From Solanum dulcamara (taxonomy: Eukaryota; Streptophyta; Magnoliopsida; Solanales; Solanaceae): a stretch of DNA of 64,000 nt. Location of the stretch: NCBI RefSeq assembly GCF_947179165.1, contig NC_077239.1, forward strand, positions 31,138,134-31,202,133, in the 5' to 3' direction. Below, piece by piece: positions 58,524 to 64,000 of the stretch; within the stretch, counting starts at the first letter, position 1, and each line of letters starts with the position of its first letter. The translations under genes and the position numbers were made by a program. The notes beneath the pieces are model-generated. The model was not told the DNA's origin, searched no databases, and saw only the letters and a program-made list of their open reading frames with translations.

Positions 58524-59635
58524 TGTCACAACCTTAAATCTTTGGTCATGATGGTACCTACTAACATCCCACCAGTAAGTAATCCGAACCCATAGCTCAG
58601 AACTGGGGGTAACATGCTATTACGTGGAAGAGAAATATAGGAAGGCAAGAAGCAAATATCAAGTAAAAGAAAAAAGATAAACCATGAATATACAAAATAT
58701 CACCAAGACCCGATATCAGTCGATAGTCGAGCTACTAATTTCAATAAGAGTACAAGGTAAATACACTTATATATAGAACCTTCTCCGAAGGCAAATTAAA
58801 GACTAGAGCTAGTCAAAATAGAGAGAGAATGGCAACTCCAAATTCCAGGAGCTCACCCAATCTCCGAAACCAAAAGTTGATCCGCACGAGGCACATGTCA
58901 ACGGTGAGAACTCATACGATATCTATAGGGTGTAGAAATGTAGTATGAGTATCAATCAGCAGTACCTAGTAGGCATAGACCGAATGAGCTCCAAAGACAA
59001 AATAAGTATAAATAGCATGTAAGAAAGGAGCATATATTACAAGTAGCTAAGAAAAGAGAAAACCCAGAAAAAGTAAACAGAGACAAGGAGTAGGATACTA
59101 GAAATAAGTAACGGAAGCAAAGGAACATACCTGGAGGTGCTAACTCAGCAACCTAAGCACAACAAGATTCTACCGGGGAGGTCAACTAACTAGGAGTATA
59201 CCAACGATAACCACCTTCATACAACATAACAACCAAAAGGTAAATCCAATCCAATCAAGTAACCAACTATCAAAGGACACAAGCTACACAATTATGATCA
59301 AACAATAACCTAATCGGACGTCCATAAGCCTAGAAGGTACACAATAGTAACCATAACTGCCTCTCATAAGATCAGCAGGTGCAAACAACAACCAATTATA
59401 CTAGTGATAGGCAATGCATATGAATCCAAGTTTTGTAACAAAAACCATTAGTACCATCAATACCAAAAACCACGTAACCAAGTGTATAGGACCATACTGT
59501 CAGGAATGGATCCCGACTAAAAGTAGTATGTCCGAAACTTGAACCGTGGCTAACAGTATTATACCCGAAACTCGAACCACAACTAATACACTAGTGAGCA
59601 TGGGTGCCATGTCTCTCCCATCATGGTACCGAAGA

Positions 59636-59985
59636 TATATATATATACCATATCAGCAAAGAAAGGGTCAATGATGTTCCCCCATCGATCAAATAAAAGT
59701 GAGCACATCCTCGATGCCTCTTTTATCTTAAAAGCCAATTTATCAAAGTGGTAAAGGTAGTATGATTCCAGTCAAAAAATAGTTTATGAGTAGAAGCGCA
59801 ATATATATATATATATATATATAAACCAAATCAGTAAAGAAAGGGTCAATAGTGTGTTCCCCATTGTATCAAGTAAAAGTGAGCACATCCTCGATGCCTA
59901 TTTTATCTTAAAATCCAATTTATCAAATTGGTAAAGGTAGTATGACTCCCGTCAAAACTAGTTTATGAGTAGAAGCGCAAAACCA
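59636..59985. repeat. 178-bp imperfect tandem duplication with (TA)n in LTR J
   Basis: Two copies share GAAAGGGTCAAT (59661 and 59839), AAGTGAGCACATCCTCGATG and GTTTATGAGTAGAAGCGCAA. Each begins at a run of TA repeats. Confidence 0.92.
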
Positions 59986-61229
59986 AGTTTTCTCAAAAAT
60001 GGTAGTTATAAAACTAATGCAAGTATCAAGATCGTACCACAGAACATGTAAAAGTGAGTATCAATGCAATGCATGTCGTCAACAACATTTAAACAATAGC
60101 ATATCCACAACCTAAAACATGTAACCGGCATCACCGTATTCCAAGAGCATAGAAAACTAACCTGAAATTCAGCTAGTCCTCGACCAAGGTCTTGGGCCCA
60201 AAAGCATAAGAAGGTCCGCACTAATCAGGAAACGAAGGGAATTATGAAGAGTTCGACAACCAAAAGGGTAACTTAAGAATCTCAACCTTAACACACGTAC
60301 TACTCAAGTGAATACTTAGCACAACCTATGGCCAAAATATTAAATCTACACCCACGGTCCATGGACCAATGGAGGATATGAATCCATAACAATTATTTGA
60401 AGGAGTGATATAACACTAAAGGATCGTTAAGGACTAGTTTTAAGTCACTTTTGCAATCTATTCTAAAGTCTCAACCATCAACCTCGAAGAGGACAACCAC
60501 ACAAAACTAATCCAAAAGCAAGGTCCTTCCTTCCTACACTAAGGATTTCGCAAGACATAACTAATCTAAGGCCCTTATGGGAATCAAAAAAATAGGGATA
60601 AGGAAGTAGCCTAAACCCGTCATATACAATCTCAACTCACATGCAGTCTATGCTAGGCCTTATCTCATAGAGCACAATCTAAAAGAAAGTATATCGTATC
60701 CATATCGAAGTTGAACTACAATATCAAATAGTCCACGAGGTGCCCGACTCTTCTTCATGACCTTCGAAAGCCACGATACTATCAACATAGCAAACTATGC
60801 ATCACAACGAGAAGAAAAATACTCATATCGCTATAACATATCCCAGGCCCCAAAATTGGTAAAACAATAGACCCCTTGGATCCGTTAATGGAATTTCAAA
60901 ATTAAAACTTCCACTAGGTCCTTAATAGTTCAACGAACTTGTGCTCAAAAGTTTGACACAATCCGAGTTTGAAAATCTGACCAAAATAGTCTTACAAAAT
61001 CAAAATTCAAGAACACCATTAAAGGGATTAAAGGGAGGTAATGAGAAAGAATTTACAGAGTATATGAGTCCACAACGCTCCCCCCCCCAACAACCCCAAC
61101 TTGAAGCCCCAACAATATCCAATAGGTGAACTGAAATGAGCTCAATCAGAGTTCTATAGCTCAAGTTATCATGTTGAACTTGGAGAAATGAACTGAAAAT
61201 TGTTGAAGAACACTGATATATTGTTAGGG

Positions 61230-61505
61230 GTCCTTCATGGCGAACGCGGGACCTAGTCTCCGAACGTGGAGGTCAACCTTGTTCGGGGTCAAAATGATCC
61301 TTTTTTGAAAATGCAGAAACCTGGTTTGTGAACGTGGAGATCAGCTTGAGCATTCTCTGTGAACATGAGAACCTGGTCCGCGAACACAGAGTTCAACTTT
61401 TACCATTCTCCATGAACGCGAGAACCTTGCCCGCGAATGCGGAGGTCAACTTGATGCTTCTCCATGAACGCGGGAACCTGGTCCACAAACACGGAGCACA
61501 ATTCA
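61230..61505. repeat. 52-bp degenerate repeat array in LTR J
   Basis: Words such as CATGAACGCGGGAACCTGG, TCCGCGAACACAGAG and GAGGTCAACTT recur; the GAAC(G/A)(C/T)G anchors at 61361, 61414 and 61466 give 52-53 bp spacing, with older copies from 61242. Confidence 0.8.
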
Positions 61506-62035
61506 TGATGCACCAGCAAGGGTTGCATTAGTTGAAGTGTTGGAGTTGAAAATACTCTGATAAGGTGTCCGGTATCGTTTTAAACCCCGTGTATGCAAAC
61601 GAACTATGCTACCCCATCAAATTCGACATTATAGGCTCAATGGAGATGTTAAAACTTTCAACAGAGATCGTCTCAATAAAAAGTGAGCTCCACACCTAAG
61701 GCCCCGTTTTAGCCATAAGTCATAAGGTAGCTCGAAATGAGCCCAGAAGCCTCGGGACCCAAATCAAGGGTCCTCCTAGACCAAACTCGACGTTCTAAAG
61801 CTAATGGAACCATCAGAATTACATTCTAAGGTTGTTTACTTGAAGTTTTGAACGAAGTCAACCGTTCAAACTTCAAAAGCTTCAAAACAGGAAAACTTTT
61901 ATAAAAACCAAAGGAACAACCAGGTGACTGAACTTGCAGTCCCGGCAAGTCATTAATGGATTTAGATCACTACAGGATAGCTCTAAATGCTTGAAATACT
62001 AGAAAATGAAGAAAATTACTTAGAGGGGCATTACA

Positions 62036-62524
62036 GTCTTGAAATCAGATTATATACCAATTGACATCATAATGTGTATTTTATTTTTTACAATATTAAC
62101 TGAAAAATTATATTAATGGTATATAAATTGGTATGCAGAAATAATTGTAAGGGTATGCAATTTTCTTTTTTTTGGTGATTTTATATACATTGGTATTTCA
62201 TATAATTGAATATAAATTGATATTTCTTTTACAACAAAACCACTTAAATAATTTAATTGGATATAAACTGATATTCCTTTCAAATATGATCATAAATATG
62301 GAACAAAATATGTACATACAATCTCAGAAAAAAACAACATTATTGTTACACATTTCTATTAAATTAACAATTTTATGTGAATTCAAAATGACAAATTAAT
62401 TGTATCCATTGCAGAGTAGAAGACTGCATTATGTTCGCTCGTTGCTAGTACCTAATAATATACACAATGTAATATAATAGTTTTATGATAAAATTTAGAG
62501 TTTATATAACAAAATTGTTATCTA
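62036..62524. other. AT-rich flank, nothing identified
   Basis: Several copies of a short word like TATAAATTGATAT occur at 62130-62280. No gene seen. Confidence 0.4.
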
Positions 62525-62764
62525 TGATAAGAAATAAGTGTCGTCATCCTCACGGCCAGAGAATCCAAGATCTGTCTGTGTTGAACCATTCCCTTATTAT
62601 CCTCGATCCACCACTCCATTGGCACACCATATTAATCATTCTACGCATCGTCTGTCTTATTCATAAGAGCAATATCCCAATTTGTCTCCAACTTGAACTC
62701 TCCTTTTGCTCGTAGAATTCCAGCAATTCCGTGCAAACAAACCCCCAGAATATGACCATTTATG
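62525..62764 (-). pseudogene. Class-3 lipase (phospholipase A1-like) 3' fragment
   Basis: On the minus strand: CLHGIAGILRAKGEFKLETN, WDIALMNKTDDA, a stop, YGVPMEWWIEDNKGMV, then in a shifted frame NTDRSWILWP and a stop. This lines up with the C-terminus of plant class-3 lipases of the phospholipase A1-I type, where I expect text like LLHLxDGxxGK, RDIALVNKSCDFL, YGVPxxWxQDENKGMV and NxDGRW. The catalytic Ser-Asp-His region lies upstream in such proteins and is absent here. It is a short, stop-containing last-exon relic. Recognition is from memory of the family. Confidence 0.65.
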
Positions 62765-63850
62765 TAGAGAAGTAATAATTGAAAATGGGATTAAAAGTAA
62801 AGACTCTATAAACGGAATATTTAGAAGCAATATTTTTTTCCTGACAAAGCAACAATGGAGTCAAACTATCGATGAAGACGAAAGGAGAAACAAAATTGAA
62901 GAGAGAGAAGTAGAAGGAGATTTTCCCCAGAAAAGATTGAAATGGAATTGAAAAGAGAGAGAATAAATCTTTTTACAATAGTGAATGTATCAAATAAGAA
63001 ATGTGCTTAACTGTTGAAATTCTATTAACTTGATAAATAAATTCTCACTCCCAAAAAGTTAGCACCAAAAAAAAAAAAAACGTGCCCCCCCTCAAATTGT
63101 TGTGTTTTGTAATTAAAAACTATATTTTATAATTAATTAATTAATAGTAGATTTTTGTATTGTAAATTAAGATTTTGAAGACAATATTTATGTAATTTTT
63201 CATTTTACATTACGAGGATTAGTCAGTTTTATGTTATTTGTCATGTTCAAAATCAACACATATTAATCATTCGCACCCCCGGACAGCAAATAGAGATTAG
63301 TATTTACAAGAATCTTCTATCATCTCTTGAACATCTCTAAACTGAAAACATTCACAGAATGCAAGAGATTGCTTTCAGCCACCAAAAGCTATTCCTTTGG
63401 GCCATTCTTATTTCTTAGCACAAGAAATAAACTGATCAGCAAAACAATCATCCAAGAAAGAATTTAAAATATTGTTCTATTTTAACATATTACACGTTGC
63501 AATAATAGGTGAATACACAAATCCAACTCCAGTCAAAGCACCAATATTGGTGTCTCTTTGATAATAGTCGTCCAATGTACGACTTCAACATAATGAAGGA
63601 AAGACCTATTGGCTTCAAACTGCTAATGCTACCATGTACCAATAACAGCACATTTCACACTACAATTACTAACACAAGAATAAATCAATGAAGCTTACAT
63701 CGGACTGACATTACCAAACCTAAATAAAAAAGCCAACTGTATAAACCATAAGTTCTAATTTTCCTTTTTACTCTCTTTTCATTTCTGTTGTTGAAAAAAA
63801 TAAATAAAACCCAAAAGCAAACCAAAAATCACCCGCAAGGACCTGTGTGT
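62765..63850. other. AT-rich sequence, possible 3' untranslated or intron DNA
   Basis: There is a run of 14 As next to a C-rich patch at 63067-63095. The plus-strand frame at 62706-62951 mirrors the lipase relic and its 5' side and shows no motif. 63290-63850 is less AT-rich and could be the 3' untranslated region of the minus-strand gene below. No polyadenylation signal was pinned down. Confidence 0.35.
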
Positions 63851-64000
63851 CTATTTATAGCTTGGGTTTAGGTAGTGACGCGGATATGATGTATGTTGAG
63901 AGGAATGCCCAGGCATGCCTCTCATTATCCGAGGAGTACAAACCTCTCTTAGCATCAATAACTTCAATTTCTCATCTCTCTCAACGGCCAGTCTTGGGAC
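63851..64000 (-). CDS. Possible last exon of a minus-strand gene, running off the window
   Basis: Frame 1 from the window edge is open for 49 codons and ends in TAG at 63853-63851. It reads VPRLAVERDEKLKLLMLREV, CTPRIMRGMPGHSSQHTSYP, RHYLNPSYK. The other two frames close within 12 codons. The mix of a charged helix and a Tyr/His/Pro-rich C-terminus reads like a real protein end. I do not recognise the family, and no splice acceptor can be checked because the upstream part lies outside the window. Confidence 0.35.
   Translation of the reverse strand, partial: VPRLAVERDEKLKLLMLREVCTPRIMRGMPGHSSQHTSYPRHYLNPSYK

Larger units (their letters stand above)
58524..62035 (-). repeat. 5' LTR of minus-strand gypsy element J (3.5 kb)
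   Basis: On the minus strand it begins TGTAATGCCCCTCTAAG at 62035 and ends GGTTGTGACA at 58524, followed by a primer binding site. It belongs with LTR E by its ends and layout. It is long because of internal duplications: a 178-bp duplication at about 59636-59985 and a 52-bp repeat array at 61230-61505. The 3' LTR of J was not found, so no TSD test is possible; the right flank is GTCTT. Confidence 0.8.

Noticed and set aside
59800..59822. (TA)n run as an origin or regulatory element
   Set aside because: It sits at the junction of a tandem duplication inside an LTR and looks like an ordinary microsatellite.

Overview
The window looks like intergenic, retrotransposon-packed nuclear DNA of a dicot, most likely a Solanaceae species (inference). 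It is AT-rich and has no intact host gene. It holds nested Ty3/Gypsy elements with about 2 kb LTRs, an RTE-type LINE 3' end with a (TTG)n tail that resembles the Au SINE tail common in Solanaceae, a plant L1-type LINE with an RNase H domain, FAR1/MULE-derived sequence and a CACTA terminus. No bacterial, CRISPR or organellar features were seen.

Layout 1: 1-34187 is a nest four levels deep. Outermost is gypsy element C (5' part outside the window; pol at 1-1223 and 28692-29734; 3' LTR 29735-34187). Gypsy element A (1224-28691) sits in the C integrase. Gypsy element B (4081-22020) sits in the A gag. A minus-strand L1-type LINE (7710-17143) sits in the B reverse transcriptase. Target-site duplications (TSDs) with one mismatch support each of the three junctions. 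The C 3' LTR also carries a solo LTR (D, 30078-32319) and a Tourist-like MITE (32949-33325).

Layout 2: 34336-39687 is a minus-strand FAR1/FHY3-family pseudogene. It is broken by a solo gypsy LTR (E, 36108-38973) with a perfect 5-bp TSD, and at its 3' side by a Tat/Ogre-like LTR (F). 39688-48894 is a mixed tract: degraded LTRs, an imperfect tandem array with an exon-like unit, a DUF1295/steroid-reductase-like pseudogene (44218-44899), a 5'-truncated RTE LINE with a perfect 17-bp TSD (45671-46254), unrecognised coding relics on the minus strand, and the end of a CACTA transposon at 48894.

Layout 3: 48895-62035 is again gypsy. It has minus-strand gag and pol fragments, a truncated LTR (G), LTR H, solo LTR I (55872-58072), and a minus-strand element J whose 3.5 kb LTR (58524-62035) has its primer binding site in place. 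62036-64000 is an AT-rich host-like flank with a class-3 lipase (phospholipase A1-like) 3' fragment (62525-62764, minus) and, at the very edge, an open frame that could be the last exon of a minus-strand gene (63851-64000).

Every recognisable coding region has stops, frameshifts, deletions or lost catalytic residues, so nothing here is expected to act autonomously. The window is best read as a record of successive insertions and decay. The most unusual recurrent signal is a block of short palindrome-related words found at a similar distance from the 5' end of several different LTRs. The LINE ORF1/ORF2 junction is an ATGA stop/start overlap.
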